DNA of 64,000 bases, from positions 248,001 to 312,000 of the forward strand of contig NZ_RCCH01000001.1 in NCBI RefSeq assembly GCF_003663945.1, read 5' to 3'. Below the pieces are notes generated by a model that was not told the origin of the DNA, made no database searches, and worked only from the letters and a program-made list of their open reading frames with translations. This DNA is from Lacinutrix venerupis (GTDB taxonomy: Bacteria; Bacteroidota; Bacteroidia; Flavobacteriales; Flavobacteriaceae). Positions 35,949 to 45,163 of this stretch are shown here, piece after piece (position 1 is the first letter of the stretch; each line of letters starts with the position of its first letter). Made by a program: the position numbers and the translations under genes.

Positions 35949-36545
35949 TTATAATCGTGATAGTAAACTATCTTTAACACCTTTAAACCATTCTTCTTTT
36001 AAAATACTTAAAACTATACTGTCTCGTCTAGAACCATTGGGAGTTGCACAGTTTTGCCTTAAAACACCTTCAACTGTACAACCAATACTTTTCATTGCTG
36101 CAATACTTTTTTTGTTATTATTATCTGCTCTAAACTCAACACGTTCTATATTAAGTTCTTCGAAAGCGAACGACAACATTAAGTATTTACAATTTTTATT
36201 TAATCCTGTACCATGAAAAGCTTTACCATACCAAGTATAACCTAATTGCAGTGTTTTAAATTTTTCGTTATAATCGTAGAAACGTGTGCTTCCGGCATAT
36301 TTACTTGTTTGCTTATCGAAAACTAAAAAAGGATAAGATTTTTTATCAGCTTTATCTTTTAATGCATTATCAATATAAGTCTTCATATTTTTTAGCCCGT
36401 CTGCTGGTTGTAAAGAATATTGCCAAAGCGTAGATTCGTTAATAGCAAAAGTTGATAATATATTAAAATCTTCAGCTTTTAAAGGTGATAGTTTTACTCT
36501 ATCATTTTCTAAAATATATTCTGAATTAAATTGTAAAGTACTCAT
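35949..36545 (-). CDS. GNAT N-acetyltransferase, RimJ/RimL type
   Basis: 198 residues from the second possible ATG; a start 18 bp upstream would add six residues with no homology value. Features are 'NDRVKLSPLKAEDF' (the usual first strand of the family), 'YAGSTRFYDY', 'LQLGYTWYGKAFHGTGLNK' (acetyl-CoA loop region with shifted Gly), and 'VEFRADNNNKKSIAAMKSIG' near the C-terminus. Relatives acetylate ribosomal protein N-termini, or amino acids and small molecules; the substrate is not readable. It follows the DbpA-like helicase gene's start by 38 bp upstream on the same strand and may lead that transcript. Confidence 0.85.
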   Translation of the reverse strand: MSTLQFNSEYILENDRVKLSPLKAEDFNILSTFAINESTLWQYSLQPADGLKNMKTYIDNALKDKADKKSYPFLVFDKQTSKYAGSTRFYDYNEKFKTLQLGYTWYGKAFHGTGLNKNCKYLMLSFAFEELNIERVEFRADNNNKKSIAAMKSIGCTVEGVLRQNCATPNGSRRDSIVLSILKEEWFKGVKDSLLSRL

Positions 36546-36600
36546 ATATAATATTTTTAACAAAAAAATTAATAGTAGTAAAAATACAAGTTATAATAAC

Positions 36601-36636
36601 AAAAAATCTTCAAAGGATTAATCTTTGAAGGTTTTT
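36601..36636 (-). terminator. Rho-independent terminator after the aldehyde dehydrogenase gene
   Basis: CTTCAAAG (36608-36615) pairs with CTTTGAAG (36623-36630) across a 7-nt loop. In minus-strand reading it is followed by a T run. Confidence 0.75.
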
Positions 36637-36648
36637 AGTTAATTTATT

Positions 36649-38040
36649 TTATTTATGTAAAAGTATCGACTTTACATTAACAAATTCTTTTATTCCAAAG
36701 CCACCATGTTCTCTACCATAACCAGAGTCTTTTATGCCTCCAAATGGCATGTTTGGTACTGCTAAACCATACGAATTTATGTTAATCATTCCGGTATCGA
36801 AATGGTTTTTTGCTAAATTGACTGCCTTTTTTTCATCTTTAGAAAAGATACCGCCACCTAAACCAAATCTACTATCATTAGCAATACGCATAGCATCATC
36901 ATTATCTTTTGCTTTAATTAAAGAAGCTATTGGTCCAAAAAGTTCTTCGTCGTATGCAGGTTGCCCTGGTTTTACATTGTCTAGAACAGTGGATGGATAA
37001 TAAAACCCTTTTTGTTCTGGTATTTCTCCACCACAAAGTACATTTGCTCCTTTGGTAACACTATCTTTTAACTGGTTATGCAGTTTAGTTCTTAAATCTT
37101 TTCTAGCCATTGGGCCTAATTGAGATTTTGAATCTGTTGGGTCACCATATTTTATGTTTTTCATAGCTTCAACAAATGCATTCTTAAAATCACTGTAAGC
37201 ACTTTCTACTACAACAAAACGTTTAGCTGCAACACAAGTTTCTCCATTATTATAAATTCTACCTTCAACAGATTTTTTTACAGCAAGTTCAATATCTGCA
37301 TCGTCTAAAACTAAATACGCATCATTACTACCTAATTCTAAAACAGTTTTTTTAAGCGCCTCTCCAGCTTTTGCTGCTATCTTTTTTCCAGCTCCAGAGC
37401 TACCTGTAAGTGTTACACCTCTTACTTTATCATGTTCTATAATTTTATCTGATGTGTCATGATTAATTATAAGAACTGTAAATAGATTTTTTGGCAATCC
37501 TGCTTTTTCGAAAAGAGATTTTAATTTTAATGCACTTCCAGTAACGTTTTGAGCGTGTTTTAACAGCACGCCATTTCCTGCCATTAAATTAACTATAGCA
37601 TAACGCATGGCTTGATAAATTGGAAAATTCCATGGTTGAATACCGTAAATAACACCAATTGGTGCATATTGTATAATACCTTTTCCTCCATCAGGTAACT
37701 CTCTTTCTTCATCTTGTAATTGCTTGACACCTTCTTTGGCTGTAAAATCACATATGCCAGCGCATAATTTAACTTCTTGATGTCCTTGTTTTACAAGTTT
37801 ACCCATTTCGGCAGTCATTAATTCTGCTAATTCTTCTTTAGAATCTATTAATGCTTTACCTATTGCTTTAATTATTTTAGCACGCTCTTTAATGTCTGTT
37901 TTTTTCCAATTTAAAAAAGCTTTGTGACAGCTTTCTACTGCATCTTTTGCTTCGGACTCTGTTAAATATTTATACTCTTTAATCTTTTCTTCGGTAGCAG
38001 GATTTATTGTTATAAACCCATTCTCTATTTCTCTTTCCAT
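36649..38040 (-). CDS. NAD(P)-dependent succinate-semialdehyde dehydrogenase family protein
   Basis: 463 residues, the length of the GabD/SSADH group. Visible motifs are 'GVIYGIQPWNFP' (cofactor site), 'GVTLTGSSGAGKKIA', 'VLELGSNDAYLVLD' (general base Glu), 'NNGETCVAAKRFVV' (catalytic Cys) and 'EELFGPIASL'. The sequence is close to proteins annotated as NAD-dependent succinate-semialdehyde dehydrogenases, but aldehyde specificity cannot be read safely. It ends in a terminator and is 158 bp from the BrkB gene upstream. Neighbours include an alcohol dehydrogenase, so a role in aldehyde detoxification is plausible. Confidence 0.88.
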   Translation of the reverse strand: MEREIENGFITINPATEEKIKEYKYLTESEAKDAVESCHKAFLNWKKTDIKERAKIIKAIGKALIDSKEELAELMTAEMGKLVKQGHQEVKLCAGICDFTAKEGVKQLQDEERELPDGGKGIIQYAPIGVIYGIQPWNFPIYQAMRYAIVNLMAGNGVLLKHAQNVTGSALKLKSLFEKAGLPKNLFTVLIINHDTSDKIIEHDKVRGVTLTGSSGAGKKIAAKAGEALKKTVLELGSNDAYLVLDDADIELAVKKSVEGRIYNNGETCVAAKRFVVVESAYSDFKNAFVEAMKNIKYGDPTDSKSQLGPMARKDLRTKLHNQLKDSVTKGANVLCGGEIPEQKGFYYPSTVLDNVKPGQPAYDEELFGPIASLIKAKDNDDAMRIANDSRFGLGGGIFSKDEKKAVNLAKNHFDTGMININSYGLAVPNMPFGGIKDSGYGREHGGFGIKEFVNVKSILLHK

Positions 38041-38198
38041 TATTTAAATTTTTGGTTATTTTTTTAAGTTAGACAATACTTAAAACAATAGCAATGACTT
38101 TAAGATTACCTTAGTACCATTTTATGATTATCTTATGAGAAAGATGATTAATTAACATTTAAAGAGTATAAATTTTAAGAAACTTTATATTACTCTTT

Positions 38199-39104
38199 CT
38201 ATTTTTCTTTTTGAGGGATTTGAAGTGTCTTTTGAAGAATTAATGATTTTACATATCTATCTGAATAGACTTTGGTAAAATGTGCGCCAAACAATAATAT
38301 AATACTAGTATAAGACACCCAAAGCATTATTAATATTATTGATCCTGCTGCTCCATAAGTAGAGCCAGGTTGCATTTCATGAAAATAAATAGCTAATAGA
38401 TATTTACCAATTAAAAAAAGTAAAGTTGTTAATAAAGCTCCAACTCTTACCGATTTCCATGTAATTGTCGCCGACGGCAAAAATTTAAACATAGCAGCAA
38501 AAAGCACGTAAATAAATGCTATAGAGATAAGAAAATCGAAAACATAAAGATACTCGAACAAACTATCTGGTAATAAGCGCTCTAAATTTTTACTAAATGT
38601 ACTTAATAATGAGGTTAAAATAAAACTTGTAAGTAATAAGAAACCAATAATTAAAATAAATCCAAAACTTTTAGCTCTACTTATTAAAGTTGCAATAATG
38701 CTATTTTTATATTTAGGTTTTTGGTCCCAAATTTTATCTAAGGCTGATTGTAGCTGAAAAAATACTCCTGTAGAACCATATATTAAAGTAATAATACCTA
38801 CAACTGTAGCAAATATAGACGTAGATTCATTTCCTCTATCTACCATCATCAATCTAATGGATTCTGCAGTATCTGGACCAATTGCTTTTGTAATTTCATC
38901 TAATAATTCTCCTTGTACAATATCACGTCCCCAAATGCTTCCAACGACATTTAATATTATAATTATTAAAGCAGGCAAAGATAATATAGCATAATAAGCA
39001 ACTATAGCACTACGCTCGAATGGTTCGCCATTAAACCAAGAACTACCAGCTTTAACTAGTAGTTTTGGTAAATGCTTCAATTTAAATTTACTTGGGTTAT
39101 TCAT
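38199..39104 (-). CDS. YihY/BrkB family inner-membrane protein
   Basis: 301 residues with about six transmembrane helices (near 30-55, 105-128, 140-170, 185-210, 218-240, 250-275). 'AIVAYYAILSLPALIII' and 'LIYGSTGVFFQLQSALDKIW' match the BrkB family (historically mislabelled RNase BN). The role is not established; transport has been suggested for the family. It lies 45 bp downstream of the alcohol dehydrogenase gene on the same strand, so a three-gene unit with the peroxiredoxin-like gene is likely. Confidence 0.87.
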   Translation of the reverse strand: MNNPSKFKLKHLPKLLVKAGSSWFNGEPFERSAIVAYYAILSLPALIIIILNVVGSIWGRDIVQGELLDEITKAIGPDTAESIRLMMVDRGNESTSIFATVVGIITLIYGSTGVFFQLQSALDKIWDQKPKYKNSIIATLISRAKSFGFILIIGFLLLTSFILTSLLSTFSKNLERLLPDSLFEYLYVFDFLISIAFIYVLFAAMFKFLPSATITWKSVRVGALLTTLLFLIGKYLLAIYFHEMQPGSTYGAAGSIILIMLWVSYTSIILLFGAHFTKVYSDRYVKSLILQKTLQIPQKEK

Positions 39105-39149
39105 TTTTACTTAAAAAATATTTGCTTAGCTAATATCTGTAATTTTAAA

Positions 39150-40199
39150 TTACTTTTTTAAACTATCCATATCTATTACAAAACGATATTTAACATCGTT
39201 ATTTTGAACGCGTTTATAGGCATTATTAATATCTTTTATATCTATCATTTCGACATCTGAAACAATATTATTTTTACCACAAAAATCTAACATTTCTTGT
39301 GTCTCTTTAATACCTCCAATTAATGATCCTGCAACTCTTTTTCTTCCCATAATAATATTTCCTCCATTCATTGGTTCTAAAGGTTCTATAGCGCCAACTA
39401 AAACCATTGTTGAGTCACGTTTTAATAGTTGTATATAAGGATTAATATCGTGCTTAACAGGAACAGTATTTAAAAGAAAATCGAAAGTTCCTCTATGCTT
39501 TTTCATGTCGTCCTTATTTTTAGAAATTAATACAGAATCTGCTCCTAATCTTTTGGCATCCTCTGCTTTGTCTGGAGATGTAGTAATCATAATTGTTTCT
39601 GCTCCCATAGCGTGAGCAAATTTTATACCCATATGTCCTAATCCACCAAGCCCAATAACTCCAACTTTATCACCTTTTTTAATTTTCCAGTGGTTTAAAG
39701 GTGAAAATGTTGTAATTCCTGCACATAATAGTGGAGCTACAGCTTTTATATCTAAATTTTCTGGTACACTTACTACAAATTCTTCACGTACTGTAATACT
39801 TGTAGAGTAACCTCCAAAAGTTTGTTTACCAGTATGCTTATTTTTTCCATTATAAGTTCCTACCATGCCTTCTTCGCAAAATTGTTCTAAATCTTCTTTG
39901 CAAGCACTACATTCTTGACAAGAATCTACCATGCAGCCAACACCAACCAAATCTCCTTTTTTGTAGTTTTTAACTTGATTTCCAACTTTTGTTACTTTTC
40001 CAACAATTTCATGACCTGGTACTAATGTGTAAGTGGTGTTTCCCCAATCATTTTTTGCAGCATGAATATCGCTGTGGCAAACGCCACAATATAAAATGTC
40101 TATTTCTACATCATTTTCTAAAAGTTCTCGTCTTTTAATAGTTAATTCTTCTAAATCTTTATCTTTTGCTTCGGTACCATATGCTTTTACTTCTTTCAT
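39150..40199 (-). CDS. Zinc-dependent NAD(P)-alcohol dehydrogenase, CAD/YahK type
   Basis: 349 residues. Catalytic zinc ligands are in 'YCGVCHSDIHA' and 'VPGHEIVGKV'. The structural zinc site is 'CQECSACKEDLEQFC' with four Cys. The NAD(P) loop is 'VIGLGGLGHMGIKFAHAMGA'. The family reduces a broad range of aldehydes, usually with NADPH. It lies 19 bp downstream of the peroxiredoxin-like gene and 45 bp upstream of the BrkB gene. With the aldehyde dehydrogenase downstream it suggests a reactive-aldehyde or redox-stress module. Confidence 0.92.
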   Translation of the reverse strand: MKEVKAYGTEAKDKDLEELTIKRRELLENDVEIDILYCGVCHSDIHAAKNDWGNTTYTLVPGHEIVGKVTKVGNQVKNYKKGDLVGVGCMVDSCQECSACKEDLEQFCEEGMVGTYNGKNKHTGKQTFGGYSTSITVREEFVVSVPENLDIKAVAPLLCAGITTFSPLNHWKIKKGDKVGVIGLGGLGHMGIKFAHAMGAETIMITTSPDKAEDAKRLGADSVLISKNKDDMKKHRGTFDFLLNTVPVKHDINPYIQLLKRDSTMVLVGAIEPLEPMNGGNIIMGRKRVAGSLIGGIKETQEMLDFCGKNNIVSDVEMIDIKDINNAYKRVQNNDVKYRFVIDMDSLKK

Positions 40200-40218
40200 T
40201 TTGCTGTTTTATTAATTA

Positions 40219-40725
40219 TTATGCTTCTCCTCTAGCTGGATAATTTTCTTTTAATATAAAGTCTACTCCACCTAATATTGCTCTTAAACTTGGACGACCA
40301 AATGGCATAGATTGTATAGATTCCCAATAAACTTTATGCTCTTTATCTAATAGAAACAAACCTGGTTCTGTAAAGAAATCTGGTTCTTTTTTAATTCCTG
40401 AAGAAATAAATAGTCCCCATTTTCTAGCCTCTTCAATTGGAAAACCATATGCTAATGGAATATCGTTAATATCCCAATCTTTATAAGTTTCTTTTGCAAC
40501 ACTTTCGGTATCCGAACTTATTGCAATAACATTAATACCTCTTTTTGAGAATTTTTCGATATTTTCTTGCACCTCTTCTAATTGTTCTTTGCATTTTGGG
40601 CAATGCTTACCTCTGTAAAATAATATTAAAGTAAAATGCTCTGGAGATTGCTCACTTAATTTCCATGTTGTACCATTAATTAATTCTATTTCTAATTCTG
40701 GTGTTATTGTTCTTGGTTTAATCAT
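40219..40725 (-). CDS. Peroxiredoxin-like protein, AhpC/TSA fold
   Basis: 168 residues, no signal peptide. The thioredoxin-fold strand 'TLILFYRGKHCPKCKEQLEE' carries a CxxC at about 47-50, in place of the single peroxidatic Cys of AhpC/BCP. 'INVIAISSDTESVAKETYKDW' is the usual next segment. The CPKC motif suggests disulfide exchange or a BCP-like peroxidase using both Cys. It is the first gene of the likely peroxiredoxin-alcohol dehydrogenase-BrkB unit and is divergent from the exported dikinase gene. Confidence 0.85.
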   Translation of the reverse strand: MIKPRTITPELEIELINGTTWKLSEQSPEHFTLILFYRGKHCPKCKEQLEEVQENIEKFSKRGINVIAISSDTESVAKETYKDWDINDIPLAYGFPIEEARKWGLFISSGIKKEPDFFTEPGLFLLDKEHKVYWESIQSMPFGRPSLRAILGGVDFILKENYPARGEA

Positions 40726-40947
40726 TTTCTTTTTTTTAAAATTATGTTCTTTTAAAATAATGCTTTAAAAACCAATAGAGCGTTAAACATTTATTAAAAC
40801 TTAAAATAGAAGTAATTAAAAATTATTTAATGTAATCGACAAATACATTATTTAATTAAGTTAATTATTATATTTTAATAGTTATAAAATTGACGAGAAA
40901 CAATTATTAATTAAATATTTTTGTTTGATTATAAATAGATATCTAAC

Positions 40948-43851
40948 ATGCTAAAAAATATACTACCATTATTAATCTTGCTTTTTGTTTTTAATATAAA
41001 AACTGAAGCACAAGAATTATCTGTTAAGCAAATTAAAAATCTAATAGAATCTTTTAAAAAAGATCCTCGTGGGCCATACAACCGGATCAAATGGTTTTGC
41101 GATGATGGTTCTGAACGCGAACCACGAGATCCATGTCCAGATTCAATAGGTGGAGGTATACAACATGCTAGTTTTAAACCATCTGTAATTAGCTTAAGAA
41201 AAACGAATCAGCTCTATTTTTCAGATATAATTGCATCATTAAAAGAAAAAGAATTTCTAGACGAAAGCAATAATTACAATCGCTTAAAACAGTATCAAAT
41301 TAATAAATATTTGGCTAGCGTAAATGACGGTTGGATTTTACAAAAAGCTCAATATTATAGAGGTGCTGTGCAAAGCGAAGACGAAGAAACTTGGGGAAAA
41401 GAATTTTTTGAGTCTGTTTTAAAAAACGACTATTTTATTTCAAATAATTTCTATTTAATAAGACAAGCTTTAAAAGATGTGCCACATAATGGCGATGATA
41501 ATGTTGCGCAATTAATGCGTAGTCAAAGTAAAACCATTTCTGAAGACATGAAGGCTTTTATGGATATTAGAATTAAAATTCATGGCCAACCAGAAATAAC
41601 AGATATTATGTTAGTAAAGAATTTTATGGCTCAAAATAAAATTCCAGAACATTTAAAAAAGGATTTTGACGCTTTAATAGAAACTATGTATAAATTCTAT
41701 TCTCCAATAGATTTTAATCGTTTAGAAAAGGAACTACAAAAACTACCAGCTTCAAACAACACAACAAAAAAAATTAACGCGTTTATAGTTTCCAATAAAA
41801 ACGATAAAACTTCTGCTTCATTTGTTTCGGAATTAGCTAATATTTTATCTGAAATACGACATAATATTTTGAGTTATAAAAGTGGTAAAGACCGCTTACA
41901 ACTTTTAGATTTATCTAATCAATTAGAACATACGTTACTTACTGAAACTCAAAATTGGGAAACAAAAACCATTGGTGAAACTCTTGATAAAATAAGCGTT
42001 TTATCCTGCGCAGCAATGGGAACCGGATTAATTGAAAATTGGGAATATAATGCTATAGAAACTTCGATTAATAATAAAATAACTAAGTCCAACTTAACTG
42101 TAAACGAACTAAACGAGTTATTAACTACTTCTAGAAGTATTGTAGAATGGAGTGCCTCTATGGTAAAGGCTAATTATCAAGAGATTGTTGATAAATATAC
42201 CGTTTTCGAACCACTTTCGTATAGTTTTATAGACGATCGTGTAAGAAGTAGTATTGCTTTAAGTTTAGGTGAAGCCGTAAGCGATTTTGGTGCTTTTGTA
42301 TCTAAAACTTCTAATATTAATAACGATGTAATGCATATTGAAAATCAAAGTGCTATACGAGGTTTAAATCCTGGTTATGCTTTTGGAGAATTAGTTGTAG
42401 TAGACGGAAATCCTGATAATATTGAAGTGAACACTAACAATATTTATATTTTTGAAAAGCCACCGCACGATTTAAAACCTGTAGCAGGAATTATGACTGT
42501 TTCCGAAGGTAATTTAGTATCTCATGTGCAGCTTTTAGCACGTAATTTAGGCATACCAAATGCAGCTTTATCTTACAATAATTTAAAAGCGATGAAGAAA
42601 TATAATGGCGAAAAAGTATTTTATGCTGTATCTAACAAAGGAAATGTAATTTTAAAATCTGAAGATGATATGTCTTCTACAGAAAAAGAGCTATTTAGTA
42701 AAAATGAAAGAAGTAAAAATGTTATTGCAGTTCCTGTAGATCAAATTCGTTTAGATGTATCTAAGGTAATTAATATGCGTGAGGTTGATGCTAATGATTC
42801 TGGTAAGCTTTGCGGACCAAAAGCAGCAAATTTAGGAGAATTAAAAAAACTATTTCCAGAACAAGTTGTAGAAGGTATTATAATTCCATTTGGAATTTTT
42901 AGAGCGCACATGAACCAGCAAATGCCAAACCAAAATAAAACTTATTGGCAATATTTAAACGCAACATTTAATACAGCAAACGAAATGAGAGCTGCTAATA
43001 AAGCAGAACATGAGGTTGAAGATTACCAATTAAAAGCTTTAGACATATTACATAAAGCTATTATAAATATGCCTTTAGAAACAAGCTTTATTAAAGACAT
43101 GAAAGCTAGTTTTAAAAATGCTTTTGGTAATAGCATAGGTAATGTGCCAGTATTTTTAAGAAGCGACACTAATATGGAAGATTTAAAGGAGTTTACTGGA
43201 GCTGGTTTAAATTTAACACTATTTAATATTAAGGCTGAAGACGAAATTGTAAAAGGTATTAAACGCGTTTGGGCAAGTGCTTATACAGAAAGAAGTTTTA
43301 AATGGCGTCAAAAATATTTAAGCAATCCTGAAAACGTATTTCCTTCTATATTAATAATTCCGAGTGTAGATGTAGACTATTCTGGTGTAATGATTACTAA
43401 AGGAATAAACTCTGGTAATGAAGATGATTTAACTGTAGCATTTAGTCGAGGTGCTGGTGGCGCTGTAGATGGACAAAGTGCCGAAACCCGTTTAATTACA
43501 GAAGATAATAATGTTTTATTAGCTCCTGCAAGGCAAAGCGACTATATTAGATTGCCAGATTATGGTGGAACAAAAAAATACACAACTACTTTTGAAACTC
43601 CAATTCTTAACACTAAAAATATAGAAGATATTAGAGCTTTAGCTTCTAAAATTAGGAAAACAATGGAAAAGCATTCTCAAGCTTCAAACCAAGCTTATGA
43701 TGTGGAATTTGGTTTTAAAAACAATAAGTTGTGGTTGTTTCAAATTCGTCCTTTTGTAGAAAATAAACAAGCAAAAAGTTCAGAGTACTTATCATCTATC
43801 TCTCCAAAAATTGAAGAAGATAAATTGATTAATCTTTCAGAAAAACTATAA
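40948..43851 (+). CDS. Exported PEP/pyruvate-dikinase-like protein with glucan-water-dikinase domain order
   Basis: 967 residues. A signal peptide (about 1-22, cleavage after 'NIKTEA') predicts export. Residues 25-450 are helical and unrecognised. A swivelling phosphohistidine domain follows (about 465-575), with His526 in 'GNLVSHVQLLARNLGIPNA'. The C-terminal ATP-grasp domain spans about 615-945 ('CGPKAANLGELK', 'IIIPFGIF', 'VFLRSDTNMEDL', 'RVWASAYTERS', 'WLFQIRPF'). Placing the His domain before the ATP-grasp, with 'SHV..LARN' and 'PFGIF', matches plant glucan water dikinases rather than PEP synthase, and no PEP-binding barrel is present. It should move a phosphate from ATP through His526 to an unknown acceptor. 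The next gene starts 7 bp later. Confidence 0.82.
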   Translation: MLKNILPLLILLFVFNIKTEAQELSVKQIKNLIESFKKDPRGPYNRIKWFCDDGSEREPRDPCPDSIGGGIQHASFKPSVISLRKTNQLYFSDIIASLKEKEFLDESNNYNRLKQYQINKYLASVNDGWILQKAQYYRGAVQSEDEETWGKEFFESVLKNDYFISNNFYLIRQALKDVPHNGDDNVAQLMRSQSKTISEDMKAFMDIRIKIHGQPEITDIMLVKNFMAQNKIPEHLKKDFDALIETMYKFYSPIDFNRLEKELQKLPASNNTTKKINAFIVSNKNDKTSASFVSELANILSEIRHNILSYKSGKDRLQLLDLSNQLEHTLLTETQNWETKTIGETLDKISVLSCAAMGTGLIENWEYNAIETSINNKITKSNLTVNELNELLTTSRSIVEWSASMVKANYQEIVDKYTVFEPLSYSFIDDRVRSSIALSLGEAVSDFGAFVSKTSNINNDVMHIENQSAIRGLNPGYAFGELVVVDGNPDNIEVNTNNIYIFEKPPHDLKPVAGIMTVSEGNLVSHVQLLARNLGIPNAALSYNNLKAMKKYNGEKVFYAVSNKGNVILKSEDDMSSTEKELFSKNERSKNVIAVPVDQIRLDVSKVINMREVDANDSGKLCGPKAANLGELKKLFPEQVVEGIIIPFGIFRAHMNQQMPNQNKTYWQYLNATFNTANEMRAANKAEHEVEDYQLKALDILHKAIINMPLETSFIKDMKASFKNAFGNSIGNVPVFLRSDTNMEDLKEFTGAGLNLTLFNIKAEDEIVKGIKRVWASAYTERSFKWRQKYLSNPENVFPSILIIPSVDVDYSGVMITKGINSGNEDDLTVAFSRGAGGAVDGQSAETRLITEDNNVLLAPARQSDYIRLPDYGGTKKYTTTFETPILNTKNIEDIRALASKIRKTMEKHSQASNQAYDVEFGFKNNKLWLFQIRPFVENKQAKSSEYLSSISPKIEEDKLINLSEKL

Positions 43852-43858
43852 AATTACT

Positions 43859-45163
43859 ATGAAAAATTTATTTTATACATCTATTATATTTTGTTTTATC
43901 GTCTCGTTCGGTTTCTATCCTATAGACGGTTATAAACGCACAGGAATAAAACGTTTGTATCAAATACAAAAAATGAAATTAGATAGCACGCCGTATAACC
44001 GTATTCCTGCTGGTGCTTATTTAAAATTAGAAGATATAAAATTAAACTTAACGTCTTTAACTGAAGATAGTATTAACAATGTTTTAGTTGATGACGAAGA
44101 GTTTATGAGAAAAATAAAACGTTTAATACCTAGTGGAAATTACTCTATAGCGGTTTTAGACATGACTAATCCTAAAGCATTAAAATATGCTTCGCATAGA
44201 GAAAATGTTGGTTATCAACCAGGAAGTGTAGGTAAAATAGCTGTTTTAAATACAGTTTTTACACAAATGGCAAACGTTTGTAAAAATTGGGACGATAGAA
44301 TTATGTACTTAAAAGACATTAAAGTATCGTCACGTTATTGGGGAACTGGAGACCATCATACAGTGCCTATATACGATATTGAAAAAGATAAACTAACCAA
44401 AAGACAAGTTATTGCAAGTGATAAATTCTCGTTGTTTGAATGGTTAGACCACATGGTATCTGTAAGTAATAATGGCGCAGCAAGTGTTATGTATCGTGAG
44501 GCAATGTTAATGGCTGCATTTGGACCAGATTATGTAAATTTAACCGAAGAACAAGCCGAAAATTATTTTAAAGAAACACCGAGAGATAGCTTAACTAACC
44601 TCGCAAATACTGTTGTAAATCAACCTTTAAGAGATTTAGGCATAACTGAAGATGAATGGAGACTTGGAGGTATGTTTACAAGGCCTGCAGGAAAATATGT
44701 AGGAAGAAAAGGAGGAAGCATTGGTACGCCAAAAGGATTAATGAAATGGCTAGTAAAACTAGAACAAGGTAAAATTATTGATGAAAATTCGAGTTTAGAA
44801 ATGAAACGTCTTCTCTACTCTACAGACAGACGTATACGTTATGCTAAATCTAATAGATTAGACAGTGCTGCTGTATATTTTAAATCGGGAAGTTATTACA
44901 AATGTGATAGAACTAAAAACCCAGATTGTAAAGATTATGCTGGAAATGTATTTAATTATATGAATTCGGTAATAATTGTAGAGCATCCAAATAATGGATC
45001 CAAATATATAGTATGTTTAATGTCTAATGTATTAAATAAAAACTCTGCTGGCGCGCATATGTATATGGCAAGCAAGATTGATGATTTAATTGCAAAAAAT
45101 AACGAAAACTCCGACGCTAAATTAGATGAGAATTTTAAAGATAAAGATGATGAAGGTAATTAA
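43859..45163 (+). CDS. Exported class-A-beta-lactamase-like serine hydrolase (long form)
   Basis: 434 residues with an N-terminal hydrophobic signal or anchor (about 3-20). The active-site set reads S123-V-G-K126 ('YQPGSVGKIAVL'), S203-N-N205 in the SDN position and 'YFKSGSYYKC' in the KTG position, where Lys-Ser-Gly is an accepted variant. The fold is that of class A beta-lactamases and PBP-like transpeptidases, but the length and inserts are unusual and hydrolysis of antibiotics is not implied. It follows the dikinase gene by 7 bp, so they are an operon. Its stop codon overlaps that of the convergent nucleotide-transporter gene by 4 bp. Confidence 0.8.
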   Translation: MKNLFYTSIIFCFIVSFGFYPIDGYKRTGIKRLYQIQKMKLDSTPYNRIPAGAYLKLEDIKLNLTSLTEDSINNVLVDDEEFMRKIKRLIPSGNYSIAVLDMTNPKALKYASHRENVGYQPGSVGKIAVLNTVFTQMANVCKNWDDRIMYLKDIKVSSRYWGTGDHHTVPIYDIEKDKLTKRQVIASDKFSLFEWLDHMVSVSNNGAASVMYREAMLMAAFGPDYVNLTEEQAENYFKETPRDSLTNLANTVVNQPLRDLGITEDEWRLGGMFTRPAGKYVGRKGGSIGTPKGLMKWLVKLEQGKIIDENSSLEMKRLLYSTDRRIRYAKSNRLDSAAVYFKSGSYYKCDRTKNPDCKDYAGNVFNYMNSVIIVEHPNNGSKYIVCLMSNVLNKNSAGAHMYMASKIDDLIAKNNENSDAKLDENFKDKDDEGN

